From Zoroaster sp. YZ-2022 (taxonomy: Eukaryota; Echinodermata; Asteroidea; Forcipulatida; Zoroasteridae): a stretch of DNA of 64,000 bases. The first letter of the stretch is position 1. The number at the start of each line of letters is the position of its first letter. A program made the translations under genes and the position numbers. The notes beneath the pieces are model-generated. The model ran no database searches, was not told the origin of the DNA, and saw nothing but the letters and a program-made list of their open reading frames with translations. The stretch covers positions 24,504,682 to 24,568,681 of the forward strand of contig CM055831.1 in assembly GCA_029582265.1 (NCBI GenBank), in the 5' to 3' direction. Shown here piece after piece: positions 1-13,421 of the stretch.

Positions 1-3000
1 CACCTCAAAGGGACCACCCTTCCCCCCCCAGCCAAAACCCCTCTCTAAAAAAATGACCCTAACCCCCTTTTCCCCCCAAAAAACCGATTAGAGGAAAATT
101 TGAGGACGGCGACCCCCCCCCTTCGGAGAGACTCACAGAAAAGGGCCCCCGCCCTCCAGGCCAATTTTTTACTTTTCCCCGTTTTCTGCTAAGGGCAAGA
201 ACTTTTGATTGCCCGGAATTTACAGAGAACCAGGGGAAAACAACTAAAACCCCTTAAACCCCCAATTTCCGTTTTGCAGCAGCGATTGGTGAAACCTGAA
301 GAAAACCCACAAAATAAAAATCCATTTATTCGATGTTTTTTTCATTACCCTTTGCATGACGCTTGTTGCTCAGCCTCAAAACAGGGGGGAGTCATTTAAA
401 AAAAATGCCCATTAAAAATATGTTGAAAATTTTTGTAATTATCCACAAACAATCTTTTTTTCAAAACACTTTTCCCCTAATTTCCGGGAGCCCCTTTTGG
501 GAAACCCAAACACCCCCCCCGGCCCCCTGGGCCCCCCCCGGTGGGGAGGGGACAACCCTGTTTTAAAAAACAAAAAAAGTTATTTTTCACAAACTTTTAA
601 TGGGCATATTTTTTTTAAAAAAATCAAGACTAATAACCCCCTTTTCTTTTTTTAAATTTTTTAAAATTCCTCAAACGAAAAACCCGTTTTAGTTTCCCAC
701 CCAAACCTTCCGCGAGCATTGTGCTCAACTTGCTGACGACGGGCCCCATCTTTCATCGGGGGGACTTAACCGCACGGAGGCCCCGTCGTCGACCGTCTGT
801 TTTTAATGAGACGCCCCAAAGGGGCCCCCAGGCCCTCGCGACGCGGTGAGTGCACTGTCTTTGCGGGGATATTTTTGGGCAGTCTTAACCGGTTGTTCAA
901 ACATTTGATGGTTCAGAAATAATCTCGTCTCGTCTGGCTCATCCAGAGCCAGACTAAATTTTTTTGGACCAAAACTATTTTTTCGTCCTTTTTTCCCCAA
1001 AATCATCCCTTTTGCACCCTTTCTGACCATTCGCTATCTTTCAATTGAGCTGCCCTCTGCACCCAGGGGGGTAGCGCCTTTTGGGAAAACAGAAAACCCC
1101 CTTCTTTCCGAAAATGCTTATAACGAAATCATTTTTACAGGGGCCCAATTGGCAACATAAAAAAAATAATTTTCCCAAACCTTTTTTTTTTTGGGGAAAT
1201 TCGAAGCCCCTTTTTAAAACTTTTACCTAAAATATTGTCAAAAAATTGCAAAAAAAGGAGGGATTATTTTGAACTAAACCCAAAAAAATTAAAAAAGTTA
1301 AAAACTGCGCCAGACCCTTGGTCTCAAGCCAAAGAGGTCCTTTTAAAAAAAGGGGAACATATTAAACGAAAATCTTAAAAAAAAGTCAAAGGGTTTCCCG
1401 TCAGATCGCGTTTTAAACACCAAATAAAACCCAATTTTCCACCACCCCCAATTTTTAACCTTAAAAAACAACCAATATCAAAATTTTATCAGAAAAAATA
1501 CGACAGTCGGGGAAATCACCGAAACCCAATAGAAATAAAACCCACATACACCCCTTTTAAATAAAGACCGAAGTCGAGTACTGACGGGACGAGAGCCCCT
1601 TTTGATGAAATCCCCGAGGCCCCTTAATAGGCTTTTAACCTCAAGATGCGGAGGGAAACCTTTACTGCCCTCTGTCTCTTGAGGAACTTGACCTTGCTGT
1701 CGAGCAACTTGGCAAAAAATAATTTAAACCCCGGGCTTGATGGCCTTAAGGCCCCGAATTTTTTCCGGTTTTTCCAATTTTAAAATGACTTTTTCTGTCC
1801 TCAACTTTTTTTAAACCCCGGGGGCAAATTCATGTTTTTCTTCCCCGTGCTGTTATTACTTAATTCCCGGGAAGGGGAACCTTTGACATTGCAAATTGGG
1901 CCCGGCCCCTTCTTTAAAACAGACTATAAAATTTATGCCAGGTTGCTCGCCGCAGGCCCAAAAGTGCATTAAAGGTTTAACGAAGATCAAAAAAATTTTG
2001 GGCCCGGGGGGTTTATTTTGAACAACTGATCCGGGAAAATTATTTTGTACCGGGTCTCAACGATTTCCCCTTAGCAAATGATCAACCCCGACCAAAAAAC
2101 CTTTTCCCAAAGTTGACCACTGCCTATCTTTTTAAACACGAGGGCCAAGGGGCCCGGGGGGTTTTTTCTGTCATTTAACCCGAACCCGTGGTTCCAGAGC
2201 CTTCAAGGGGTTCCCCCGACGTCGCCCTCTCTTTTTAGGGGGCATACGTCAGGGGTGCCCGCCGGACCCCGTTGATTAAACCCTTGAACCCCAAAAATTC
2301 TTTAAAATCGCGAGGGTTTAAACTTCCTGATACGGGAGATACTGCCGGTTTTTGCATACGGACGAGGTTTTGTGTTTGTCACCTCCGATGCGGGTTTCAC
2401 TGCGGTCGAGGAGACCATGACCCTTTGGCCGCGCCTCTGCTGCTTGTTTAAATGTAAACAAAACCCCCCCGGGGTTGGGGGCCGGGTCGTGGGTCGGGGG
2501 GTTTTGATAGGCCCCCCGGTTTTTGTGGAACAGCGAGGGGGTAGAGTTCCTTGGGGTTCATCTAGGAAACAACTCTAGTTATGCAACTTAATTGGAAAAA
2601 GTAAAAAAAACCAAAAAAGTAAAAATTTTTTGGAAAAAAAAAATCCCGTCCCCCTCTTTCAAAGGGAGGAGTCCCATTTTTAATCAACTTGCTGCTTCCA
2701 AAAAATTTCCCCACCCTTTTTTTTTCCCCCGCCCCATCCTAGACGAACCAAGGGAAAGCCCGAATTTGTTTTGGCCCAATCCAAAACACCCGAAAAAGAC
2801 GACCTTTCTTTAAAAACCCTGGGGGACTTGGTTTTTCCTGCCCCCAAGCACGCCCCCCTTAAAACAGATTTAAGCATGCTTTTTAAAAAAACGTCACACC
2901 TCTCTTTTTCCTTTTTTCTCACTTTTCCAGAATTATCAAAACTTAAAATTGATTTTCAATTATGTTTTCTAAAACAAACATTAAACCCCTTTTTACCCTT

Positions 3001-4743
3001 CCCCGTTTCTACAGCGAGGTGTTGCGTTTTTTCGGCCCCGCGGCTTTTAAATTATAAAGCATTGATTCGTCACGTTTTTAAATTCCCCATTGTTCTTTTT
3101 TATTTCTTGCAGCTGACGATGATCCGATACCGGGTCGCCTCCCCGGCATGCGGAATCAAACGTTTTCCCCTCTCCTCCATCCATCCAGTGGGCGTTGGTC
3201 CGACCCCGCGACGTCATAAACCCTGCGGGCCACGCCCACCCATCTCGTCTTTAAAGTCAACCCCTTTTTCTTTTGTTCTATTGTCATCCGTCTCTTTTTC
3301 CCAAAAGTTTTAATCTTCACGGTCTCGTTTAGTCTTCCCCCCAAGTTTTTAACCCCAAAAAACCCGATCTGCCCCCCGGGAAACAGTTTGTCATCCAACA
3401 TCAAAGGAATCTCCGCACCATCCAAAACCATATAAAAAAATCAACAAACAAACAACGAGCTAAACACACGAACCCCACCGTTCGGGTTCCTGGACCATCC
3501 CAACGAAATAAACTGAAGGAAGAGAACTGCCCCCCTCGAAGGAGTGGCGATGTTCAATATAAAAATGTTCCAAAACATTTTGCCGTCGTTGCCAGTGCTT
3601 CATCATCTCTCAAGGAAAATTCCACCTTCCCTGGGGGAGAGGGGAGATCTGGCATCTTTTTATCCTGTGTCCCCGTTCAACCAGCTTCCCAACGCTCCCA
3701 CCCTCATCAAAGGGCTCCTTCCAAGCCTTCCTCTCAACTTTAATTTTCCCCCTTTGGGCTTGATTCCGCGCCAGAAGACGCGACAAAAGCCCTGCGAACG
3801 CAAAAATTTTTCTCACGTCATTTCAAGAACGTTATATAATTTCCTCTATAGAACTTGCCACTTTTTAAACCCCTTTTTAAATTTTAAACAAGTTTGAAAA
3901 CAAAAATTTTTTTATTTTTTTTCTTTAAACTTAACAACAATCTTAGTGACTTGAAAAAAGGCCCCAAAAAAGCACTTTTTTAAAACTTTTAAAAAATTAA
4001 CGCTTTTTTTGACCGCTTTTTCCCTTTAACCCAAAAAAAAAAAAAAAAAAGAAAAAAAAAACCCCAAAATTCAAACAAAATTTTTTAAAAAAAATAAATA
4101 AAATAAAATTTTGTTGTATGTTTTTTTTTACGTAACCTTTTTTTTAAAAAAAATAAAGTCTACAGAATTAGTTCCTTTGTTCCCCTTTTATTAATTTTTA
4201 AAACCTTTTTTTGGGAATTTTTGGGTTTAATCCAATTTTTATGTCCACATCTTTAAACAAAAGATTAAACCTTGCTTTTAATTAACAAATTATTTTGTTT
4301 TTTTTTTTTGTATATTTCTCATGCCCGTTTAATTTTTTCTTTAAACCCTTTGTAATTCTATAACTCATTTAAATTTTTTACCCTTTCATTCAGAATTTTA
4401 TTTTATTACAAAATCACTTTAATTTTTGTTTTTTATTTTAATACAAAAATTTTCTGTAATATTGGATTTTCAAAAGACATATGGATTTTCAAGAATGTTT
4501 GTAAATTTGATTTTTTTAAAAATTTAAATTTTTTTTGACCGTTTATAATTTATAATATATATTGTTTGTTCCAAATTTATCATTTTTCATTTTTAAATAC
4601 ATTTTTTTTCCCCAAAAAAAAAAAAAAAACAACCTTATTATTTTAGTAATATTATTTCAGTAATTTTTTAATTATCGATTTTATATCATCTTTTTATTTT
4701 TTCATTTTTTGTTTTGAAAAAAAGTAACCTTTTTGAAAAGTCG
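1..4743. other. Degraded low-confidence sequence, no gene seen
   Basis: The stretch is dominated by runs of A, T, C and G that look stretched at the expense of neighbouring bases, for example in the first 600 bases and at 1,700-2,600. Short open frames exist on both strands, but none has a recognisable domain, sustained codon pattern or splice context. I see no repeat family from the rest of the window here. The GC-richer part at about 700-3,500 may hide unique sequence, but the consensus is too poor to judge. I infer assembly error, not biology. Confidence 0.6.
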
Positions 4744-4866
4744 CTTTTTTCTTCTTCTTCTTCTTCTTCTTCTTTTTTCTTCTTCTTCTTTTTCTTCCCC
4801 CCCTCCTCCTCCCCCCCCTCCCCTCCTCCCCCCCTCCCCCCTTCTACTTTTTCTTTTCTTTTCTTC
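4744..4866. repeat. Pyrimidine tract with (CTT)n microsatellite
   Basis: Almost only C and T on the plus strand. About ten CTT triplets are followed by T-rich and C-rich runs such as CCTCCTCC. It generates Ser/Phe/Pro frames on one strand and Lys/Glu/Gly frames on the other, which are low-complexity artefacts. Confidence 0.85.
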
Positions 4867-4904
4867 AAAAACACATATTTGCAAACTCACATGAACTTTA
4901 AACT

Positions 4905-6335
4905 TGGCAGACTTGAACTTAGGGGGGATGAAACACGAGTTGTGAGGGCCCCCCTTGACCATTCCTGTCCAAACCGGAAGTCAAAGAATATTAAAAAATC
5001 ATATTCAACAACCACAAGAGGTAAAATTTAAATTTTGTACCATTGTAAGATCGTTAATTTAAACATTTTTAAAAGGGCCCCCCTTGACCCTTTTTCTTCC
5101 TGTTAAAAGGAAGTCAAAGTTTTAAAATTTAAAAAAATCTTAAAGAGGAAAATTTTTCACCATTTCAGATGTTATTTGTCAAAACAATTTTTCAAAAATG
5201 ACCCCCCTTTACTTACTTCCGTCCAAAAGGGGAAATCAAAAAATTTAAAAAACATTTTTAACAACCACAAGAGTAAATTGACATTTTTTTCACCATTGCA
5301 TGGGTTGTTAATTGTCAAAAAAATTTTAAAAAAGGACCCCATTTTAATTTTTCCTTTAAACCGGAAATCAAAGTTTTAAAATTTAAAATCAATTTTCAAC
5401 AACCCAAGAGGTAAAATTTCCTTTTTGCCATTGAGACGTTAATTGTCAAAACAATTTTACAAAAGGTGACCCCATTGACCTTACTTCCTGTCTAAACCAG
5501 CTTTTTAATATTTAAAACAAAATTTTCCACAAGAGGTAACACAATCTTTAAATTTTTGAAAGATCGTTATTTGTCAAAAAAATTTTTCAAAAGGTGACCA
5601 TTTGCCCTTTCTTCCCGCCCAAAACGAAGTCAAAGTTTAATTTTTAAAAAAAATCATTTAAAAAACCACAAGATGTAAAAAAAAAACACCAGACAGCAAT
5701 TGTCAAAAATATTTCAAAAAAAAATTTGACCTTATTCCGCCCAAAACCGGGAAGTAAAATTTAATATTAAACAAATCTATTCAACAAACAAGGAATATTA
5801 ATTTTTTAAGATAGTTTAAATTTTCGAAAAATATTTAAAAAAGGGGCCCCCATTTGACCTTCTTCCCTACAACGTTTAATATTAAAAATCATATTAAAAA
5901 AAGGGGTAATTCCCCAATTTTTTTAATTGAAAGATCGTTAATTGAAAAAAAAAATTTTAAAAAAGGGACCATTTACCTTACTTCCTGTTAAACCGAAGCG
6001 TTTAAAAAAAAAAAATCTTCCACAAGAGGAAACCCAAAATTTTTCAGTTTTTGGGACGTTTTTTGTAAAAACTTTTTAAAAAGATGCCCCATTTGCCCTA
6101 TTCCTGTCCAAACCGGAAGTAAAATTTAACTTTAAAAAAATCATATCTCAACAAACAAGGTAAATTGAATTTTTGCACCATTGTATAGATTGTTAATTTT
6201 AAAAAATTTTAAAAAAATACCCAAATTTGCCCTTTTACTTCCGCCCAAAAACCAAGTCAAAGTTTAAAAAAAAAATTGCAAAGTTTTAAAAAACTTTCTG
6301 ATATCACCCCCCTGAAAAATTTGAACACCCATGTT
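4905..6335 (-). repeat. Tandem array 1 of the ETS-palindrome unit (family X)
   Basis: About eleven units of roughly 130 bp in this noisy consensus. Each has ACTTCCTGT...AAACCGGAAGTCAAAG, then TTTAATATTT, AACAACCACAAGAGGTAAA, ACCATTGTACAGATCGTTA and GTCAAAACAATTTTACAAAA before the next TTGACC. The array begins with a leader near 4,905 containing GATGAAACACGAGTTGTGAGG and ends near 6,300 with CTGATATCACC and an ACACC/TGTTTTG remnant of the family X palindrome. Strand is given relative to the X orientation at 36.9 kb. Unit boundaries are blurred by consensus errors. Confidence 0.85.
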
Positions 6336-6389
6336 TTGAAATATCACAAAACGCCGTCTTTTTTACGAACTGAAATTCAGTATTTGAAC

Positions 6390-7775
6390 TAACAAGTAGA
6401 TGAAACACAAAAGGAGGGCCCCATTTGACCTACTTCCGTCCAAACCGGGAAGTCGTTTAATTTTTAAAAAATTGTATCTGAACAACGCAAGGGGAAACAC
6501 TTTTTTACCATTCTGGACCTTTAAATTTTTAAAAATAAAAAAAGATGCCCCCATTGACCTTTTTCCTGTCCACCCCGGGAAGAAAAATTTTAATTTTAAA
6601 AAAACTTTCCCCAACAACCACAAGAGGAAAATTCCTTTTTGTAATTTTTTGTGTTTTTTAAAAACAATTTTACACAAAGGAACCTAATTTGCCCTTTTTA
6701 CATCCTGTTAAACTGAAAAAAGTTTAATATTTAAAAAAAAAAAGAGGTAAATTCACCATCTATGCACCATTGAAAGATCGTTATTTGTCAAAACAATTTT
6801 ACAAAAAGATGACATTTAACCCTTTTACTTCCTGTCTAAACCAAGTCAAATTTTAAATTTTTAAAAAAAAATCCCCAAAAGGGTAATTCACAATTTTTGT
6901 ACCATTGAAAGATCGTTAATTGTAAAAAAATTTTTAAAAAAAGGCCCCCCCATTTGCCCTTACTTCCGTCCAAACCGAAGTAAAATTAATATTTAAAAAA
7001 TCATATCTCAACAACCACAAGAGGTAATTCACAATTTTTAAAAGAAAGACTTAATTGTCAAAAAATTTTTAAAAAGGGGACCCCAATTTTTACTTCCTTT
7101 TAAAAACCCGGAATAACTTTTAAATATTTAAACAAAATCTTCCAAAGAGGAAAATTACAATTTTTGCACCTTTGTAAGATGTTAATTGTCAAAAAAATTT
7201 TTACAAAAAGGTGCCCCCACTTGACCTTTACTTCCTGTCAAAACCCGGAAGTCAAATTTTAAATTTAAAAAAAAAGTATATCTCAACAACCACAAGGGGT
7301 TTTCAAAATTTTTTGACCAGTACAGATCTTTAAATTTTCAAAAATATTTAAAAAAGGCCCCCTAATTTGACCTTATTTCCTGCCCAAAACCCGGGAGGTC
7401 GTTTAATTTTTAAAAAAATCATATCCAACAACCAAAAGAGGTAACCCTTTTTTTGTACCATTGTACAGATCAATTGTAAAAAATTTTAAAAAAGGGACCA
7501 AATTTTGATTTTTATTTTGTCAAACCGGCAGTCAAAGTTTAATATTTAAAAAAAACTTTAAAAAAGAGGTAACCCAAAATTTTTTAAATTTGACGTAGTT
7601 ATTTGTCAAAAAAATTTTAAAAAAATACCAATTTGATTTTACCCTTCCAAACGAAGCAAAGTTTTTTAAAAAAATAAAAGCAAAGTTTCTTTAAAAAACA
7701 TTCTGACGTCATCACCTGCCCTGCAAAACTGAACCCCCGGGGTTTGTAATATCAAAAACCCCGGGGGGGTTTTCA
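6390..7775 (-). repeat. Tandem array 2 of the ETS-palindrome unit (family X)
   Basis: About ten units of the same sequence as array 1. It has the same leader (AACAAGTAGATGAAACAC at about 6,390) and the same exit: CATTCTGACGTCATCACC at about 7,700, followed by CCTGCCCTGCAAAACT and a degraded palindrome around GTTTGTAATATCA. The shared leader and exit show that each array is an internal part of one repeat family and not an independent satellite. Long (L) and short (S) unit classes can both be recognised. Confidence 0.85.
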
Positions 7776-7779
7776 AAGG

Positions 7780-10735
7780 GCAGCAAACACCATTGTTTTT
7801 TCCCGTTTTTGTTTTACTTTTTCTCGTGGCGACTGCCCGGCAAAAAAGGGCACCCTTTGCAAGCATACCCAAACAAACAAAACAAAAACATATAAAGAAC
7901 AAAACCGCGGACGCGATTACGTCACTGTAATTTAGAAAAAGTAAAAAAAAACGTTTCAAAATTTGCATAAAAGAATAAATAATCGGCGCCGAAAGGGGGA
8001 ATGGGGCTCGGGGCAGGGGAAGCCCCGGGCCCGGGTCAAAAATTTACATGTGGAATAGACCAAATATGGGATTACACGATTTTTGGGTTGAAGGGGTGCA
8101 TGGCAGTCGATATCGACGTTTTTTTGGTGTCCATGGCCCAGACGTCATTTTTCTAGGCTGTAAAAGGGACCCCAAAGTACACAGTCATAAAAAGGGGGGA
8201 TCTTGAAATTTTTTTAAGAGGATTTTATTTATTTCGTGTTTTATACAAAAAACTTTTTTTTAATCTGTCCATTCGTCGTTGATTGTCCCTTTTTAAAACA
8301 TGATAACGTTTTTTGGGGCCTACGAACATATTTTGGAAAGAAAAAACAACAAAATATGGTGTCCCCAAAAAATGTATTTAGAATATAAATAAGGATGGGA
8401 AAATTCAGTTGTTAAGGTTATGGCAAACGGAAAGTTATTTTTTAATTTTTTGTTTTCTCCAAAATTAGTTTGTGCACAAAAAAAAAAGGCCCCGGGATTG
8501 TTTTGATTTTGTCCTAAATTTTTTTTCTTCTCAGATAAAATAAATTTTCATGCAATTATTTAAGGGAAAAATGACAAATTCATGCCAAACCTGCCCCCGG
8601 GGCCCTCTTCAGACATCCCCACATCACAATCACAAAAATTTAAAGGAAATGAGACTCTACCCTTAAATCCCTTTTTTTTTGATGAGAGTTTCGGAGAAAT
8701 TTCTTTAATTTATTAAATTGTCAAGAATAAGTTGAAAAACAAACCAGTGCCCTTTTCAATTTAATGGTCCATACCTAAAATTATACCCTTTTTTCCCATT
8801 TCCCCAAAATTGAACTTGAATTTTCTACTTTATTCTTGGTCCAGTACTTATAAAAACCCTTTCCCAATTTTTTCAGCGCACTGGAATATTATTTTCCTCA
8901 TTCACATAAAAAATCTGAAACAAATTTTATTCCATGTACCCAAAAACTTAACTATTATTTTTTAAACATGTTACCCGATGTATCATGGCTCAGACTGAGT
9001 TCCAGCCAAATCCCCAACACGGCAGACACCACATCCAAATGCAGTATCGTAACGTTTAAGTCATCAACAATCTTGGTATGGAAGTCTTTTGTTAACAGAT
9101 CGTTTGAGGGGTCTTTTCCCGATGAAATTTCATTTAGTTTTAATGGGTTTTTTATTACAAAAATTAAGGTTTAGTATAATTTGTTATTATTTTTTTTCTA
9201 TAAAATTTGGTTTTTTCCCCCGGGGGTGTATCTGATAAAACCCCCTTCCAATCCAGCAGAAAAAACATTTAAAACAAGTTTACCCTATTTTCAATCTTAA
9301 ATCTTTTTTTTGAAAGGACGAAACATCTTTAACTAGCTATGCAGAATTTGCTGGTGATTTTCGACATAAGAAGCACCAGTCGTCAGTCAGTGGGAAATTT
9401 GGAAAATTTCCCCCTTTTACTTTTTTTTGTTGTTTGTTTTCCTTCCCCCGTTCTTTGGGTTTATAGTGCTGCAAAAATAGACCAAAGAATTTTAGAAAAA
9501 CCAAAAGTGTTGGTTCATCAAGTGGGGACACCCTCACCAAAAAATTGGGGAAGAAAATTTAAAATTACCTTAATGAAACCTAAGTCACCCATTCTGAAAT
9601 GTCACAAATCCATACAGAGCTAATTTTTTATAAATGCATTTATTCTGTTTTCTTATCAACAAAAATCATGGTTTCATTTTCATAAATTATTTCACTTGTT
9701 ACATGTAAGACCTGCACCCCTTTTGATTGTTTACAATTAGGGTTAAAAAGGGCAACAAAGGGTTTCAATTGTGGGGGAAGGGAAAACAAAAGTCGTTATG
9801 AAACCCCAAAGTTTAAAAAAATATGTATTTCTTGCTTATTAGAAATTTCAAGCATCCATAAACTCTTTGATTATTTCAATGTTCAATTTATGTACAAAAT
9901 GGCATCTGATCTTACAGACATTTTGCCAATCATGTGTACCACCTGAAAGTTAAAAAACAATGTAAAAGCAAAAACATTATTTTTTTAAATTTTTTGCAGT
10001 ATAGGGGAAAAAAAAGAGTTTAAAAGCCAAAAAGATGCTTGATTAATGTTTCCATCATTGTCAATTTATCATTATATTTTTTTTTATAAACTTAACCGAA
10101 AGTGAAGTTTTTATAAATAAAGATTAAATTTATTTTTTTACAAGACTTAATACCAAGAGATAAATACCAATGTTGGCTTTATTTTAAAACTAAAATTGAA
10201 AGGTTTTTCCCTAAAAAAGTGGGGCAAAAAATTTGATTTGATCCAGTGGATATAATTAATTTAATTTTGTTTGAATTGGGAATTATTTACTTTTTACAAA
10301 AAACCCTTTTGGGGGGAAAGATGGAAAAAGGATGGCTTTTTCCCAAATTTATATTTAAAATTATAAGTTTTCAACGAAAGGCTAATTAGCTGAAGGAAAG
10401 GAAAGGGGGAAAAATTTTTATGGTCTTTTCCCTGCCGTGTATTCAGTCCCCCCAAATCCCAAAAAATTTTAAACCCCCAAACCCTTTTTTGAATTTGCAC
10501 CGTTTAATCCAGAATAAAAGTCCCCTTCCCTCAATCAACTTTGTGACTTATGCCCATAAAAATTGAATAGGTTGATTCTCCCCCAACCCCCGGGAAATAT
10601 TTTCAAAGAGTGATTTTTTAATTTTAATCATCTAGCATGGTTTTTTAAAAAATGTGTTGGGCAGTGTCAATATTTAAAATAAAAACATTGTGTTCCAAGT
10701 CAATTTTTAATTTTTAATTTTTTTAAATTCCAAAT
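7780..10735. other. AT-rich intergenic sequence, no gene or repeat recognised
   Basis: The consensus is degraded at 7,780-8,950 and 9,180-9,320, and somewhat better at 9,600-10,100. Open frames of 66-100 codons occur, but they are AT-rich with no family signature. No clear inverted repeats, SINE boxes or tandem units were found. Confidence 0.5.
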
Positions 10736-10739
10736 TTCC

Positions 10740-11185
10740 AAGTTCAACAGCCAATATCTCAAGAACTAAATGACCTATTAGAAAACAAAAAAACAATTAA
10801 TTTTACTTAAAGCTTGTAATTTTGTGAAAAGATTTCCAAAAAGCTTAATGGGCCAATTAGTGGTACACAATAAGATTTTTAAAATTTTAAAAAAGGGCAT
10901 ATCTCATAGCTTCAATTTTAAAGTAAAGGGTTACAAATTTGTTATTTTTTCATAATCATGAGGGCATATAACCTTCAAAACCCCCTTATCGACCTTTACT
11001 TTCCCGTCGAAACAGGAACAAATTCAACACATTCTAACGCAAAAAATTTTTATGTATTTTGAATAGAAATTAATATTGTTTTTTAAAAGATGATAAACCC
11101 TTCCAAAAGATATTGGAAAAAATGATGATAATTTGATTGAACCGGGAAATTGACTGAACACCGTGTGTTTGTTCTAACAAAACAA
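10740..11185 (-). mobile_element. Family X repeat, left part, minus orientation
   Basis: Read on the minus strand this matches the left half of the clean X copy at 36.9 kb. The palindrome lies at 11,164-11,185 (GTGTTTGTT then AACAAAAC). Then follow ACGGTGTTCAGTCAATTTCCCGG, AATATTAATTTC, the block with ATTCTAACGC/GTGTTGAATTTG, and CCTGTTTCGACGGGAAAGTAAAGGTC (each read in pieces). It abuts the leader of array 3. Ends beyond 10,740 are not defined. Confidence 0.65.
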
Positions 11186-11274
11186 GCTCTAGTTTTACTT
11201 TCTTTTTCCCCCAAAGACTGTCCGGTAAAAACACTCTTGAAACCCAAAGAACTTGAAAAATTGATGTACTTAGA

Positions 11275-13345
11275 ACTTAACAAGTAGATGAAAAGAGTTG
11301 TGAGGACCCAATTCCTTTCCCGTCCAGCCCCGAAGTCAAAGTTAAAATTTAAAAATCATATCTCAACAACCCAAGAGGGTAATTACTTTTTTTACCATTG
11401 TAAGATCGTTAATTTTCAAACAATTTTTCCAAAAGGGGCCCCTAATTTGACCTTTTTCATCCTGTCAAAACCAAGTCAAAGTTTTTAAAATTTAAACAAA
11501 ATCTTCCACAAGAGGTAAAATTAATTATGCAATTGTACAGATCGTTATTTGTCAAAAAAAATTTTTAAAAAAGATGACCCCAATTTAACCTTTTCTTCCT
11601 GTCTCCAAGTCGTTAAATTTTTTAAACAAAAATTCCCCAAGAGGTAAACACAACTTTTTCACCATTGTAAAGATCGTTAATTGTCAAAAAAAAAATTTTC
11701 ACAAAAGGGGCCCAATTTTACCTTTTCTTTCCTGCCCGGAAGTCAAAATTAATATTTTAAAAATCATATTCAACAACCAAGAGGTAAAATTAAATTTTTT
11801 TAAATTTACAGATCGTTAATTTTCAAAAAAAAATTTCACAAAGGTGACCCATTTGACCTTTACTTCCTGTCAAAACCGGGAAATCAAAATTTTATTTAAA
11901 AAAATTTTATTCAACAACCAAAGGAAACAATTTTTTTTACCATTGTACAGATCGTTAATTGTCAAACATTTTAAAGGGGCCCCATTGACCTTTACTTCCT
12001 GTCTAAACCGGGAAATCAAATTTTAATATTTAAACAAAATCTTCCAAAGAGGTAAAATTACAATTTTTTAACCCTTGCAGAGTTATTTGTCAAAAAATTT
12101 AAAAAAGATGACCCATTTACCTTACTTTCCCGTCCAAACCGGGAAATCCACGTTTAAAAAAAATCATATCTCAAAAAAAAGAGGGAATTAAAATTTTTTT
12201 TACCATTTAAGATCAAAAGTCAAAAAAAATTTACCAAAAAAACCCCCAAATTTTACCTTTTCGTCCAAACCGGGAAATCAAAATTTTTAAAATTTAAAAA
12301 AAACAAACTCAACAACCACAAGAGGTAAACAATTTTTAAAATTTTTGACAAGAATTTTCAAAAAAATTTTAAAAAGGGACCCTAACTTTACCCATTCCCG
12401 TCAAAAACCGGGAAATCAAAATTTAATATTTAAAACAAAATCTTCCACAAGAGGCCCCCAATCTTTACCATTGTAAAATCGTTTTTTGTCAAAACATTTA
12501 CAAAGATGACCCTAATTTTACCACTTTCCGTCCAAACCCGGAAGTCCACGTTTAATATTTAAACATCATATCTCAACAACCACAAGAGGTAATTCACAAT
12601 TTTTGTACCATTGTACAGATCGTTAATTATAAAAAAATAACAAAAAGATGCCCCTTAATTTGACCTTTTCCTGTCAAAACGGAAGCAAATTTTTATTATT
12701 TAAAAAATTATATCTCAACAACCACAAGGGGGTAACCAATTTTGTACCATTGTACAGTTTTAATTGTAAAAAAATTTTTAAAAAAGGGGGACCCCTAATT
12801 TGACCATTTTCCCAAAACCGGAAGTCAAATTTTAATTTTTAAAAAAAAAATCATTTCCAAAAACCCAAAAGAGGTAAACAAATTTTTTGTACCATTGTAA
12901 GATCTTTAAATTTTCAAAAAAAACCAAAGGTGCCCCAATTTCCCTTTTTTATTTTGTCTAAACGGAAGTCAAAGTTTAATATTTAAAAAAACTTCCACAA
13001 GAGGAAAACCAAAACTTTTCACCATTGTACAGATCGTTATTTGTCAAAACAACAAAAAGATGACTCATTGAGTTACCCCCGCCCAAAACCCGGGAAGTCA
13101 AAGTTTATTTAAAAATTATATCTCAAAAACCCAAAGAGGTAAATTAAAATTTTTAAAATTTACAGATCGTTAATTGTCGAAAATATTTACAAAAAAGGGT
13201 GACAAATTTGATTTTCCCACCCAAAACCGAAGTCAAGTTTTTTTTAAAAATCATCCAAATTCACAATTTTTGCCCCATTGTCAGATCGTCAATTGTCAAA
13301 AATATTTAAACAAAGTTGACCCAATTTTGGGCCCTTTAAGCCCGA
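11275..13345 (-). repeat. Tandem array 3 of the ETS-palindrome unit, with two unit classes
   Basis: About fifteen units spaced about 130-148 bp. The leader at 11,275 has AACAAGTAGATGAAAAGAGTTGTGAGG, as in arrays 1 and 2, and the array exits at about 13,340 into CGAACACCTATG and a TTTGCAAACAAACACC palindrome. Long units carry ATATCTCAACAACCACAAGAGG and, downstream, CGTTAATTGTC. Short units carry AAATCTTCCACAAGAGG and CGTTATTTGTC. Short units are at about 11,474, 11,607, 12,008, 12,407 and 12,962, giving a tendency to long-long-short trimers. Confidence 0.85.
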
Positions 13346-13421
13346 ACACCTATGTTTGCAAACAAACACCAATCTCTAGTTTTCATTTTTTTTGTCCATA
13401 ATAAGGAACGATGATTTTTTT

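Noticed and set aside
4686..5031. Lys/Glu/Gly-rich and Ser/Phe/Pro-rich frames on opposite strands
   Set aside because: They come from the CTT/CCT pyrimidine tract and have no non-repetitive domain.
4905..13345. ETS-unit arrays as centromeric satellite
   Set aside because: Arrays are only 10-16 units long, share leader and exit sequences, and are interspersed with single-copy versions, so they are parts of a dispersed element.
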